Positions 9,951-22,744 of a stretch of DNA of 64,000 nt are shown here, piece after piece (position 1 is the stretch's first letter; each line of letters starts with the position of its first letter). The notes below the pieces were generated by a model. The model worked only from the letters and a program-made list of their open reading frames with translations, was not told where the DNA came from and did not search any database. The DNA lies in contig NC_088296.1 of NCBI RefSeq assembly GCF_032854445.1, forward strand, positions 5,541,246 through 5,605,245. Direction: 5' to 3'. The position numbers and the translations under genes were made by a program. Source of the stretch: Liolophura sinensis. Lineage: Eukaryota > Mollusca > Polyplacophora > Chitonida > Chitonidae.

Positions 9951-12900
9951 CTAAAATAGAATGGACATACACTGTACATTAATGTGTGATCGGACACTTG
10001 CCACTATAGGCCGATGGCTATTTAGTAATATATTGGATGGGCATAAAAATGGGCCGTATAATGATGCTGCATAGCTCCATCATCCTTTGTTCAAATCAAG
10101 TGGCATGATTTTGTTAAAATACTGGCCAATTTTCAAAGTCATAGCTTGAATAGTCTTTACATAGGGTTAAAATGAAAACATAGCCTCAAAAGCGCACGTT
10201 CCGGTGACCCACACTGCACCACCTGTCACCTGAGTATAGCGCGCGCTGCACCTGTGTGACACGCGTCAATCAAGTGTCGTCTGGAAAAATTGTCTCGCTC
10301 TAGTGTCAGAAAAACCCTTCTGCCAGATAGGCACAAGTTTTGCTGAATCACCATGGTTTTCTCTGCGGCGGACAAGGAATTGATCACCTTCTCAAGTAAA
10401 ACAAGGTAGAACATCAGTTTGAAAATGTCCGGAACATGCGTTCTTGACTCTGTTTTGATTTTGGCCCCATGAACAGAAATCTTAAAGGATGAAACTGAAA
10501 TTTGTCCTGTATACTTAGGACATAATTACTTAATGAGTGCGTCAATTTTTAGAAGCTGACGTAAGATGGTTTCGGAGATATTGAGTGTCAAAGTACGGCC
10601 CATATTTTTATTCACTGTGAAAGTAAATATTTTATAAGAGTTAAAAATACATTCGTTTATTTAAAATGGCTAAAAACTTTCATTCTCAACATCGGAATGT
10701 GTTACTTATCTTCACTTCGTCTTCCAGAAACAAACAAAACAAACAAACAAAAGAAAAACATCGTTTTTCGCATTAGCTTCACATTCCCATTGCTTGCAAC
10801 ATTATGCATTGGCATTCATCGGAGCTTGGATAATATTACACTGTGGTGCATGTAATTGTTTAACAACAAACTAAATCATATACACAGAATGCTGGGTGTC
10901 GAGATCAGTCTTCATACGAATTGCCTAAACACCTTGGGTTTTCAGCATGCTCAATTAAACCCATTTAGTTGACCTTTGATCATGTTGCGAATAGGTACCT
11001 GATTCATGCGAGTCGCTTTCTTCCTAGACTGTGACCCGGCTGGTGGCATATATGCCACGCTGTTTTTGTAACATTTAACACGTCTTTCACTCTCCGTTAC
11101 CGCGCTGATTTTATGCCGCATGGCACTCACTTTGTTAGATGTGAACCATTTAACACGGGCTGTTTCTCAGTGGGGACCGTTTTTATTTATTACTATGTAA
11201 TATAAGATGTGGCCTAAAAGTGTAATAAAAGTAATATAAAAGCGCAATAAAACCTTCTGCAGGTTGCTGGCAGATCTTCCCACTTACATCCGGAAAGGAA
11301 GCCAGCTTGAGCTGGAACATGGCTTTAACTACATCCTTTATAATGCCCCAGCAGTCTGTCCGAAAATTGAGTAGCCTGCTGTAGTGAGGTCAATTGTGTT
11401 AATAAAATCTCTGTTTGGAAGATAACCGGACTTGGGGGCGTTAAGCTGATCCCTCGCTCCAAGTATGTCCATTGATGACGTCATTTTTTACACTTCCCGA
11501 TATTTGACGAAAAATATGCATGAAACAGGAGGGTTATTAACAACTATAAAATATGCTTCAAAAATGGAAAAAAAAAATCTAATTTTTTTGCAGGTCTTTC
11601 ACCATAATCTTTGATTTATAGCAGATTTTCATAAATATTGTAAGTTCTCAAATTTACAACGTAGCCTGTTATTGAAGTGTAATTTCTTTCGGGGCCATGG
11701 AAAATCTGCGAATATGACGGCAAATGTGGCCGAACAGAATCTGAAACAAACTTCAGGCATTTACTTTTCAGTAATCCGCTACATCAAGAGAATAGTGTTC
11801 ACAGACATTATCACCTTTCGTTAACTTGTATAACATTGTTGTTGGATAGTAGTCAGTGCATGTACCTTTGGTTTATATTGCATTTAAGTATTTCAATTTC
11901 TATCTAAAACTGTGGCGTTCTAAGCTTTGATACGCTTTGAGAAACTGAGCTATCATGTAACTAAAATATTAGTCCGTCGCAAATATCCCACGCCGTTGTA
12001 AAATTGTGACACTTTTTGAGAAACAGGAGCCGGTTGTGTAAAAGTTTTTTAAAGTTTAAGCCCGACGTAAATCGTAATACCAGTCTTGTCCTAATACAAA
12101 ACTAATGAGATTTATGGTCTAGACTAAATAATTTCTTCACACATTGTCTACACAAAGTATTATCTCCCAAGCCGCTAGCTCTGAGATCGGTTGACCATGT
12201 TCCCAGCAGAAGCTTAGTAATTCTGAATTCATATCACCTCATTATGTGGAAATACTAAAGACCATAACATCGCCAAAAAAAAAAAACAAAAAAAAACAAA
12301 AACAAAAAAAAAACAAAACAACTGTAACCGACGCTTCCACTGGGATCAGAACTTCGTAAGACGCCATTTTCAAATCACGTGACACCGTTCCTAGTATGGA
12401 CTCGGCAATTCTCCTCAAAATTAAGATCATCTGTTTTCACAATATAGCTGATTATAATTCATTTCTGTTAATAATTTACACAGAAATTAAGGCTAAGACT
12501 CCAAAACAGTTTGTAAGTCACTCTTTATATGGTGCACATCTCACTGGTTTTCCACGAGTTTATCTTTTTCCGAATGATGCCGAGTGCGGTTTGGTTTGCT
12601 GCCGATGTAACAGATACATTTGTGTTAATTGTGGTATTATGATTGTTAATATTTTAAGTGAAATATTCTTGAGTATGGCGTAAAACACCAATCAAATAAA
12701 TAAATTATTATAAACATGTCTATAGCTCAGTTTATTATAGCAGATACACCTATAACAGACATTTCACGTAACACACATCTCCGTAATGAATATTTTCATG
12801 ATAGGCGAAGAATTAAATATGCATGTCGCCCTAGGCTTTCAGACTAAGCTTAATACCGAGCTGAACTGCTAATACACTTTGAGACAACTGGGCCCAGCCC

Positions 12901-13595
12901 TCAGTGCGTCAGTGGGAAGGTGGCATATCTGTCAATCCCGAAAGGTGGCTCAAATATGAAGAAGGACCCATAACTTTTGTTACGCCAAGCCTAGATTGTA
13001 ACACAACGCCTCCAATGTTACATAGTATCACTTTCTACTGTAACACCTTTCTACTGTGTTTGTCTTTAATGGGATAACGGCCGAAGTCCCAGGTGGGAGG
13101 CATTGCATCGGTGACGCTGGACATTGTACTGCAGAGTCAACAGACGAAATACGCTACAGAGGAAATCGCAGCACGTCACATGTTTCGCCTCGCGCAACAA
13201 ATGACTTGTGACGTGCATGTCCTATATCACGGTACCCCATTATGATGAGATGTGATAAATTCGTAGTTCTTCCATGATTTCCGGTCGCACGCCAACAACC
13301 CTCGGAAAGGATAAGTCAAAAGTACGACGTTTTAAGATATTTTAAACTGCACAGTAGTGCGGCTGTGATTGGTAAAATTATTTAATCTTATGCAACACAA
13401 ACTGCGTTAAGAAAACTCCGAAAATAATTAAAATATTAATTAGATTTTTATCTGAATTATTCTGTGGCAAACCTTTTCCGCCAGTGGTGTGATCAGTTTG
13501 ACTCTGGGATCACCGCGTCACGTAATTCAAACTGATCTGTAACATCGGCGAAATTTGAGGAATGGGAAAACGACAAGCGAGTTCCAAGTTGGAAC
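9951..13595. other. Long stretch without a recognised gene
   Basis: It contains a SINE A fragment at 11255-11320 (minus, around GCAGGTTGCTGGCAGATCTT), a plus-strand SINE A tail at 12658-12708 and a (CAAAAAAA)n tract near 12272-12322. The ORFs at 12242-12683 run through these simple and SINE sequences and are not credible. No splice-bounded coding exon was found. Confidence 0.5.
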
Positions 13596-13800
13596 ATCAC
13601 AGTCAACATCACCGCAGTTTTTTACTTTTATCTAATTCTGCATAAGCCATGGTGCACAATTTGCTGCTATTTAACATTTACACGAATAGGTAGAATGAAA
13701 CCCTAACTTACGTAAACTGACTGGAGGCACTTTTTACCTTTGGTCAATTATCACACTGTTGGACTCTCTGTGCTGTAATATACCCGGTTCCCAATTCCGT
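13596..13800 (+). repeat. Dispersed repeat D, forward copy
   Basis: Ordered blocks shared with 27480-27690 and 33935-34050: ATCACCGCAGTTTTTTAC, CTAATTCTGCATAAGCCATG, TTTAACATTTACACGAA, TAGAATGAAACCCTAACTTA and, at the end, CAATTATCACACTGTTGGAC, which corresponds to the unit of the 48-bp arrays. Confidence 0.7.
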
Positions 13801-14639
13801 GCATTTGCCGCACTCTGAATACATTCTGTATGTACAATCGATACGTCTTGCACACATTACTTCTTGCATATGTTTACTTCATACTGGCTATTTTCGGTGA
13901 GTGCATAACTGAAGCCATTCTTTCACTAAAACTGTATAAATGGTATACGTGACACTTCACCTGCTCGTATTCCAAGCACATTAGTGGCGCTCCTACCACT
14001 CTTGATCGGGTACAATCTGTCACATTATTCCATCTCCACTAATAAGAACGTTTTCATTCATATTTTTATGGTGTAAAAGATTGTTTTGATCGTCATAATT
14101 TTGTGACAATTCCTCCAGTATTATTCCCGACGTCCGTGCGAATATTTCTTCCGTTCATATTCACAAAGCAGTTGTGACATTCGGTTCATTCAAGTTCACA
14201 TCGTACGTGACATTTGTTCCGTTCTCACCGGCATAGCCAGAAAGAGGCTCTGACGTCACAGGCAGAATATGAATCAAGACGGCCAAGTAAAGGAACAGGA
14301 CACAGAGGCACTGAAAAACAACAACAACAACAAGAAAGAAATTGAAAGATTTTACATCCGCAATACGTACGCAAAATTTTAAATGCATTTCAAGCTAGAC
14401 CTGATGGGCTTCAAACTGAATCTGCAGACAAGATTTGATAAAAACAGGACAATAACTGAAGCAGTTATTACAAGGAAACCAAAGACCAATCAGAATTAAG
14501 CAAATCGCGTTGTATGTAAAACGTATGACCCGATCCAGCTGGTTTTAAAACTTGATCTGAGGTTAAAGAAAATGAACGTGCACACAAACTTTTATCTCAA
14601 TCAGACAATATTTGAAGGAGGTGTTGGGTGGAAAACATA
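13801..14639. other. No gene recognised; one possible exon
   Basis: On the minus strand a strong acceptor (polypyrimidine tract with GTTGTTGTTGTTGTTTTTCAG-like sequence) opens a 49-codon frame at 14161-14310 with a hydrophobic start and three N-glycosylation sequons before a stop. It is not assigned to a gene. Confidence 0.35.
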
Positions 14640-14785
14640 GCGTCGCGGACGGACGACCAGACGAACGGATAGACTGACAGACAGACTGAGGGACAGATGG
14701 CCTGACAGACAGACGGATGGGCAGATGGACAGACGGACAGTCGGACGTGCTGACAAACAGGCAGATGGACGGCCATATGGATAGG
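14640..14785. repeat. Degenerate GACAGACGGA-type repeat
   Basis: Imperfect 8-12 bp repetition of GACGGACAGAC / GACAGATGGAC blocks; it creates two overlapping spurious minus-strand ORFs. Confidence 0.7.
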
Positions 14786-15395
14786 TAGACGGCACAAAAT
14801 TAATATCCCTCGATTTATCTGAAATTCCTCACTTAAAAAACAATCACATTTATTTGCTTGTTTGCTTGAATTTGACTAAAATGTGATAAGATTATGAAGA
14901 ACGCTCATGGGTTATAGAGAATTTATTCCATATTTGTATGATTGTTTGTTTTCCTTCCTTGTTGTTTTATTTTGTTTGAAAAACTTACACAGATATGATT
15001 ATTTGAAATATCTCTGTAACACCTTAGATACTTGGAACTAACTCACAACTGGCGATTTCAGATTAAGACTGTGTGAAGCGGAAATAAAAAAGTAACTCAC
15101 ACAAAGCACGGTAGATTTATTGACAGTAAAGAGCCTCAGTACCGATAGTCCCCAAGCTCGTGACGTCAGCTGACACAGAAACAGGCTCACCTGATTGGGC
15201 AAAAATAATACGATAAAGTTATTCATTTCCTAACATATTTATTACTGACTATCGTTTTATATTCGTTTATCGTTTTATAAATAAATCTATTCAACTCCAA
15301 CCATAATTACGTGGTTTGGAAGACGATTGAAAAGAATTAAATTCCGAGAGATACATTTGTTGTGCTAAAAAGTATGAAAGTAAATATGAAAAGCA
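14786..15395. other. No gene seen
   Basis: AT-rich, no coding signal. Confidence 0.5.
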
Positions 15396-15474
15396 AATCA
15401 AATGTCAGTTACACAATCAAATGTCAGTTACACAATCAAATGTCAGTCACACAAACAAATGTCAAATACACAAA
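15396..15474. repeat. 20-bp tandem repeat, four copies
   Basis: AATCAAATGTCAGTTACACA occurs at 15396 and 15416, with slightly changed copies at 15436 and 15456. Confidence 0.9.
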
Positions 15475-15565
15475 AAACACAAACATTATGAACATAAAAA
15501 CACATCATCGAAGCGTTAACCACGGGAGCAATTTGTAAAATTACCTTGAAAATAATTTATTTATG

Positions 15566-15920
15566 TATGCTTGGGTTTTCCCATCGTACTTAACAATTTT
15601 TCACACATATGACGACGAGGAGTCAACAGGTGTAGTATACTGTGTCTTTTCGTTGCAGGTCGAGACCATGCCGCCAAATTGCTGCCGCTACTGAAGTATT
15701 ATGCCGAAGACATCAGATCGGAAACTCCATCAAGTGACAATATTCTGATTCTGAGACCGATCCAACCGGTCCTGTTGCCATGGCACCCATCTCAGTGCTT
15801 AGCCCCAAACCAGGCAGCGAAAATACCATTTGTACAGTCTTTGGTATCGCCTGATCAGAGTTCTATCCCAGATCTCCCTACTTCCACGTGGACCCTATAA
15901 CCACCAGGCCACCGAAGCGG
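15566..15920 (-). repeat. SINE family C, full length
   Basis: tRNA-derived element on the minus strand. Head GCTTCGGTGGCC at the high end, then a B-box-like region near 15855-15880, the body, and a tail near GACGACGAGGAGTC that is shared with family B. Other copies: 44797-45110 and 58478-58775. The ORFs at 15679-16018 are inside it. Confidence 0.8.
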
Positions 15921-18428
15921 TTATTTCTAAAAGAAACCACTTTACTTTGTTCGAAAGGAAACCAAGTCACGTCAAAGAAACAGACAAATCGTACTATACC
16001 ATGTTTCAGAGCATCTAACTGGTTGCGTTACCTGAATGGCGTTCTCTGATGATCCGGAAACGACCTTATATTTAAGGAGGGTGAGGAGCGAGGATTGAGA
16101 CTGAAATATACAATTGGGAGATGAAGTGAAGAACAGTAACAGTATATGGCCTCATGCTAAAGTACCAGAGCCCAAAATGAAAGGCAAAGAAGCACTAAAA
16201 TAAAATATATATCAGATGAAAGGTCATTAAACAATGTCCAGGAAAGTAGATAACATTTCTATGTTTAGAATGTTTCCAACTGAGTAAGATGGTTTTAAAA
16301 CATCCCATTCTATAGTGGTGTTTTATAAATCAGTGCATTTTGTTTAAACCTCCAACTGCTTAAGATATGGTGCAGTGAGTGTGTAAGATGTAAGCAATGA
16401 CATTGTAATAACGGTTAGAATAAAACATTGACATAAACTGACAAGATGTTAATATCTGTTATATAGGACTTAATAATGTCAGATCAAACATTTTGGCGGT
16501 GGTTGAGGTGGGAAAGCGTTTATAACGTTGAGTTAATATTTTCTAACGTGTCAGAATTTAAACACCCCACAATATAAATTGAAAATGTTTTAATTTAAGA
16601 CTATCTTAGACCAAATTACCCCTTTATTTTGTTACTGTCCACTTAATAAATGTTAAAAATCGTAGTAGATAACATTATGTTCTAATCTGTAAGTGGCGAA
16701 AGAGAGTTTTAAAAAGTTAACACTCACATTTAGTGCATTTGATATGTTTTATCACTATTAAACTTCCCAATCAAATAAATAAATAAAAATTAAACTTCCA
16801 AATTTACTAAAGTAATACATGTACTTTCGTAGCTCTTTTGTGGATTGTGTCAAACGTCGTTTTGGAAATTGGGCTTGCCATTACTGACCTGGGGCCGATT
16901 CCACAAAGCCATTTCTGACTTAAGTTAAAATTTAAAATCGTTCCAAAAGGTTCAGTTCTTGACACTGAAAGTTAAAATCTGGATACATGTTGTGTTAGGG
17001 CCAAACAGTCGCTTGTGACATTGTGGCCTTTCTATGTAAAGGGAGATAACTAATGTTCAGTGACATGTGACCTAGTCGGTTCATTAAATGAAGCACGTTG
17101 CAGAAGCAGCAGCTCTTCGTGTTTTGTTATTCATTTTGAACTGAATGCTGTCCAAGCGAAGTACTCATGTCTACAAACGGTATGCATAACCTGTTATTTG
17201 CACGTTTGTTGCGTAAATAAGACATAAGACTTTGTTTTGGATGCTGACCAGGGCCTAATTGCAGCCCTTCTCAGCGTCCGATTACCGAACGCTGCCGTTC
17301 TCTCGAAGTCAAAAAAAAAAAAAGGAAAAAAAAAAGGAGAAGAAACAGCCCGAATTTATTATAAGACTTCGGCTAGCCATTCGCCACATTAGTTTTGGCG
17401 AATATAATTTCTGTGGCGAAAGCAAACTGGTGTCCCTGTGCCACAGTGGAGAATGCAATGGATGCCTTTCAACTTCGGTTGTTTAAGTAAAAAGTTCGTA
17501 AATTTACTCAAATTTAATGCTGAACCCAGAATCAAGAAGGAATATTTGATTTCAGTCTGAAAGAACTTGGTAATAAAAACAACAAAGTTTTTAAACAGCA
17601 TTTAAAATCGGAAATGTATGTCCAGAATCTTGTGACGAAAATAATATAATTCTATTAGCACTCAGATTGTGCGGGCCGGGAATTACTTTCAAAAAAAAAA
17701 ATGCCGACCGACCCACCCGACTTCAAAAAATAGGGTTTGTTACCCACAACAAACAACTTTTTAATGATGGCCTGGGGTAGCTATGATACACTGTGATGAT
17801 CAGATGCACATGTCATCCGGGATGGCAAAGCTCTCCACATATCAGTAAAAACAAGCTATCCTTAGACTGAATTTTCGAGCTATAGGTACGTGTTGTGGTG
17901 TGCACGTGGGGTGGAGGTCAACCGTTGGAACCGAAGACCTCAAATATGTATGAGAATCGAAATATTCAACAATGAGGCGCCCTTCACCGGTGGTTCCACC
18001 TCCTGCCCTTCTGAGGCCAGATTACGCCCTGCTGATATAAAGCATCGTTATCTTGTTGCTGTTGTAACTTACGTTTCCACGTAAGCTGATATTTTGTGTT
18101 ACAGATGGCAGAATTGATGTACATAACGGTCTGCTTGTACATCTAAGACAGCATTATAGCAAATGTGGAATTTGTAACCCTGACATAGATCGTCTGAGTT
18201 GAATGCTTTTAAATGAGTAAACCTGGTTGTGAATGTGTTCTTTTTGTACTGGCTGATCAGTCGTGTGCTGAAAGAGCAATTGTGATTGATGCTAAAGTTT
18301 GAAATCCCCAAACTAATGTGGGTCACTGGGCGGGACTAGGGATAGGTGTTACTTCAGACCTAGTTTAGCGAGGTGTCGGAATTTTGATCAGAATTTCGTG
18401 AGACTTTGTGGAGGTACATTACGTACAG
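15921..18428. other. No gene recognised
   Basis: Contains a repeat-E fragment near 16815-16885 (CGTCGTTTTGGAAATTGG) and, at 16895-17000, a block resembling 50160-50280 (ACTTAAGTTAAAATTTAAAA and GACACTGAAAGTTAAAATCT). An A/GA-rich run lies at 17310-17345. I looked here for the missing 3' exons of the receptor gene at 20.5 kb and found none I could defend. Confidence 0.45.
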
Positions 18429-18484
18429 TACATACATACATACATACATACATACATACATACATACATACATACATACATACA
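18429..18484. repeat. (CATA)n microsatellite
   Basis: About 14 uninterrupted TACA/CATA units. Confidence 0.95.
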
Positions 18485-18485
18485 T

Positions 18486-18737
18486 GGCGATTACGGATTT
18501 ACACAGTAACCTGTTTTACAAAACAGCGACGACAGTGTAATAGTTGGCAAACGGTCACACTTTACCCATGAATCTCAGATATGGTTGTATTCTACCTGCT
18601 AATGTAAATGCTCTAGTCGTAGCACCTTACACCCAGCTCTTGTAGCACCGTAATGACCATGGATAAAGCAGATTTAGGCAAAAGGAAATATATTATCATT
18701 AGCAGCAATTTATTGGAAATATAATACAAAAGACATA
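18486..18737 (-). repeat. Dispersed repeat D, reverse copy
   Basis: Reverse-orientation blocks: AACAGCGACGACAGTGTAAT, TTGGCAAACGGTCACAC, ATGACCATGGATAAAGCAGA and AGCAGCAATTTATTGGA. It abuts the 48-bp array. Confidence 0.7.
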
Positions 18738-20020
18738 CAAAACAAAGAGTAAGACCAGAACAGCGATGACAGTGTGATAGACGTACAGCATAGAGAGTAA
18801 GACCAGAACAGCGACGACAGTTTGATAGAGATACAGAATAGAGAGTAAGACCAGAACAGCGACGACAGTGTAATAGACGTACATCATAGAGAGGAAAACT
18901 AGAGCCGCAACAACAGTGTGATAGACGTACAGCATAGAGAGTAAGACCAGAACAGCGACAACAGTGTGGTAGACGTGCAGATTAGAGAGTAAGACCAGAA
19001 CAGCGACGACAGTGAGACGGACGTGCAGATTAGAGAGTAAGACCAGAACAGCGACAACAGTGTGATAGACGAACAGAATGGAGAGTAAGACCAGCAACGA
19101 CAGTGTGGTAGACGTGCAGATTAGAGAGTAAGACCAGAACAGCGACGACAGTGTGATAGACGTACAGAATAGATTGTAAGACCAGAACAGCGACAACAGT
19201 GTAGTAGACGTACAGAATAGAGAGTAAGACCAGAACAGGGACGACACTGTGATAGACGAACAGAATGGAGAGTAAGGCCAAAACAGCGACGACAGTGTGA
19301 TAGACGTACAGAACATAGAGTAACACCAGCGACGACAGTGTGGTAGACGTGCAAATTAGAGAGTAAGACCAGAACAGCGAAGACAGTGTGGTAGACGTGC
19401 AGAATAGAGTGTAAGACCAGAACAGCGACGACAGTGTAATAGACGTACAGAATGGAGAGTAAGGCCAAAACAGCGACGACAGTGTGATAGACGTACAGAA
19501 CAGAGAGTAAGACCAGCGACGACAGTGTGGTAGACGTGCAGAATAGAGAGTAAGACCAGAACAGCGACGACAGTGTGATAAACGTGCAGAATAGAGAGTA
19601 AGACCAGCGACGACAGTGTGATAGACTTGCAGAATAGAGAGTAAGACCAGAACAGCGACGACAGTGTAGTAGACGTACAGAATAGAGTGTAAGACCAGAA
19701 CAGCGACGACAGTGTGACAGACGTGCAGATTAGAGAGTAAGGCCAAAACAGCGACGACAGTGTGATAGACGTACAGAACAGAGAGTAAGACCAGCGACGA
19801 CAGTGTAGTAGACGTACAGAATAGAGTGTAAGACCAGAACAGCGACGACAGTGTGACAGACGTATGTGGTAGACAATGTGGTAGACGTACAGAACAGAGA
19901 GTAAGACCAGCGACGACAGTGTGGTAGACGTGTAGATTAGAGAGTAAGACCAGAAGAGCGAAGACAGTGTGATAGGCGTGCAGAATAGAGAATAAGACCA
20001 GAACAACGACGTCATTGTGA
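18738..20020. repeat. 48-bp minisatellite (about 27 units)
   Basis: Unit begins GTAAGACCAGAACAGCGACG and continues ACAGTGTGATAGACGTACAG plus eight bases. Full units are 48 bp, and a recurrent short form lacking 6 bp (AAGACCAGCGACGACAG) is 42 bp. Both lengths are multiples of three, so overlapping minus-strand frames stay open for up to 339 codons (for example 19030-20049). Their peptides are pure repetition with no start context, so they are not genes. The unit equals an internal piece of repeat D, which flanks the array on both sides. Confidence 0.95.
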
Positions 20021-20300
20021 TAGCTGGCAGATGGTCGGCCTCTTGTCAATTTACATCATTCAGGGTTTTATTGTAATGTAATGTTTATTCTAGTTGTTCA
20101 TGTAAATGCATAAATATTAGCGATTCAAACACTCCCTAGCACCATGGTTTAAGCAGAATTAGGTTAAAAAAATAAATACAGTGATGTTAATTGCAATTTA
20201 CTAGCCGTCACAGGTTTAGAATTACTCAAAATGCTGCGTTGCCTTGGATCACTGGTGAAAAAGTCATTGGTCTAGAATTACTTAAAATGGTGTGTTTCAT
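20021..20300 (-). repeat. Dispersed repeat D, reverse copy
   Basis: Blocks GTGATAGCTGGCAGATGGTC, GGGTTTTATTGTAATG, CTAGCACCATGGTTTAAGCA and GATGTTAATTGCAATTTACT occur in order. It ends about 250 bp from the receptor exon. Confidence 0.75.
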
Positions 20301-20554
20301 CATATTTTATAAATAATAACAGGAAAGCATTATACAGGGACAAGGCTTCAGGCGAAATCCTGGTTTAAGCAGACATATGCCTATCAATGATATATGCGCT
20401 GAACACGAGGCTTGTGCAGCTTTCTAAAACTGGCCGCTGGTCTATGCATAATTATAAAACTTAGTCTGCGTTTGATCTAAAAGCCAATGGCCAGGAATTA
20501 ATTCTCACATTTTACATTGGATTTTCAAGCTAGACCTAGTTATCTACTGCTTAC

Positions 20555-21901
20555 ACATGTGCTGACACAGGCGCATGCGTAGAGAAATACCAGCAAGACG
20601 AAAGCCGACATCGTCATCAACACCACCGAGGCTAGTCGTGCGTCACTTCCGGTAGAGGAATGCAAGCAAAGATCTCCCATTAACGCAAGAAATGTCGCTG
20701 AGTTCACAAGAAAGGTAACGGATGAGTAGAATGACATCATGTGATCTACCGTGAGTGTCAGATGACCAATAAGTAGATGGCGCTGCCGAAAATCTTCCAG
20801 ACAACGATGGACACTGTTGTCCACGTCGATGGCAGTTCTTAGGGTATGATTGAGGTGTTGGTATTCCTTGGTGAGGGCGACACAAACTAAATACAGCTGG
20901 ACTAGGGGGAGAATCCACGCTGCGGTTGTGAATATCAACGCTAGGGTAAAGATAACAGTCAACAAGACACTGCCTGTACCGAAGTTTACCGGACAATTAC
21001 GAAGACTGACCCGATCTATTACGAAGATTTCGTCTGGGTTGAATGTGGCATATAGACAGAAAGTCAACAGGGTGAGCAGAAGTACGTATCCACAGATGGA
21101 ACAGCCGAGTGATGCTGACCTCAGATGACGCCGTGACTTGAAAGTTGGTTTGTCTCGTTCCCAGTAGGCGTTCCACTGGAGAAATAATTCCGCGAATGAA
21201 TTGGAATTCCAAGCCCAGAAACAAAACAGAGCGGAAACTGCGCCATGAATAAACCATCCTAGTATCGAGAGTTTCAGCACGACTCCTGGTTTCTTCCATT
21301 CCGATGGAGATAGACAAGACAACAGACGGAAAACATTGGCCCATAATACAACCACAACAAAGAGACCGTAACACTTGGACAAAGCATTTCCGTGTCTGCA
21401 ATGTTTCATACTGGTAGGATAGAACAACCCAAACATAGCCAAGAGGTAAAATAACGGCTCAAACAACTTGAAAATCTCCGTGTTTTGAAATTGAGGACGT
21501 GTGTTTTCGGCTTCAGGATCTTTCAGTTCGTTCGTAGGCCTATTAGTCTCCAAATCTTCGTTACGAATAACATATACCTTTTTCTGTCTCGAATTATTCC
21601 CTTTGCGGGATATGTCGCTGCTCACTGCTGCACTAGCCAGTGTCTGTACAGCTTGTGGAGTGGAAGGAGGTCCGATGTAAAATTCTGTACCGCGAAGGAT
21701 TCTAGGTGTGTACGTCCCCATGGCGTGCTCAGTTCCCGTGACACGACCGTAATTTGGCTTGTATCGGCCATTGCGGACGTCATACCGAATTAGCAGACCT
21801 TCAGACACAGTATTTCTTTCCATTCCTCCTCCAGGCATTATATTTTTGGTGACAAATTCACTAGTTATCTTTGTCTTACCTCTGACAAACAGACTTCGCA
21901 C
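20555..21901 (-). CDS. Gustatory-receptor-like (GRL/Gr family) multi-pass membrane protein, first exon, 3' end not found
   Basis: 449 codons are open from ATG at 21901 to a phase-0 donor (TGT|GTAAGC at 20554); the frame closes 12 bases later at TAA 20540-20542. Residues 1-145 are a polar, probably cytoplasmic tail, long for this superfamily. Residues 144-161 (IFKLFEPLFYLLAMFGLF) resemble the conserved block just before the first membrane segment of Gr proteins. Hydrophobic segments follow at about 178-197, 207-231, 267-287, 310-342, 389-411 and 423-446, which matches TM1-TM6. The third intracellular loop and TM7 with the usual C-terminal TYxxxxxQF-type motif are missing and should be in later exons. 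Members of this chemoreceptor superfamily exist in molluscs and other invertebrates; the ligand cannot be inferred. A D repeat and the 48-bp array begin just downstream, so the 3' exons may be displaced or lost. M22 or M27 are alternative starts. Confidence 0.7.
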
Positions 21902-22744
21902 ATGCGCAGCTCCATGTTTGGATTATTTCCAGAGATCTGTCTATTGTTCTTTAAAAATCATGGGCTACGTGAATGGATATTTCAGCGCAGTACACTCAAG
22001 CTGCAACCCAGGCGGCGACTGTTCGGAAACAGTATCTCATGAAGGGTCCATTACTGGTACCAATGTAGAGACTGATGTTCAGGGCTCTCTTTAAATGTTT
22101 TCAATCCAGCTGATAGAAGATGTCATGCAGAGTATTGAGAAACAGAAATCCCTTAGTTGACGGTTTAGGAGCTGGAAGACCGCAAAAATTCTTGCAGTCA
22201 AGATTCGTCGGTTACACATAATGGTTCCAACCCTGTCGTCTTGAAGAGGAATAATTTCTCGATATGGAGGAACGATCAGTAGACATGGGAGTAGTCGTGA
22301 CGACCACTAACAGGAGGGAAACATGCAGACGAAAGTCTACTTGTTTTGACAAAAGGCGGATAAGTTACAGTTTGTGTCACTTTCATAACAATACCCAACA
22401 TCTCGCGAGATTACATGGATGCCATGGAAACGCAGTTGTAACCAAGGTCTGGAAGCGAGTAACATATACCTAACCTTTTTGAGAAACACCAAGTGCAATT
22501 ATTTTATTTGATTTCGAGTGAGTACATGTCATGAGTAAAGGGTGCACCTTTATCTCTGGATTTTCGCTTTATTCCACACAGTCAATGAGGAATTACTGGG
22601 CACTTTGGTTAACATTAAATAGCACTTAGCGCACAAAAGTCAGCTGAGGCTAATTGGCGAGGTACGCGAACACCTGCTATTTATCGACCACTTAAATAGG
22701 TATTGATGTGTCGATCAGAAATAAACAAGGAACATACAGATAGC
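21902..22744. other. 5' flank of the receptor exon; no gene seen
   Basis: No TATA box or initiator could be assigned. Short ORFs at 21759-22094 and 22264-22473 are not recognisable. Confidence 0.45.

Noticed and set aside
17885-18080. Possible small internal exon of the receptor gene (minus strand)
   Set aside because: Acceptor-like sites exist but the encoded peptides show no Gr-type loop or TM7 features and no frame is convincing.
19030-20049. 339-codon minus-strand ORF resembling a hydrophobic repeat protein
   Set aside because: It is the 48-bp minisatellite; other frames are open at the same time and there is no coding or promoter support.
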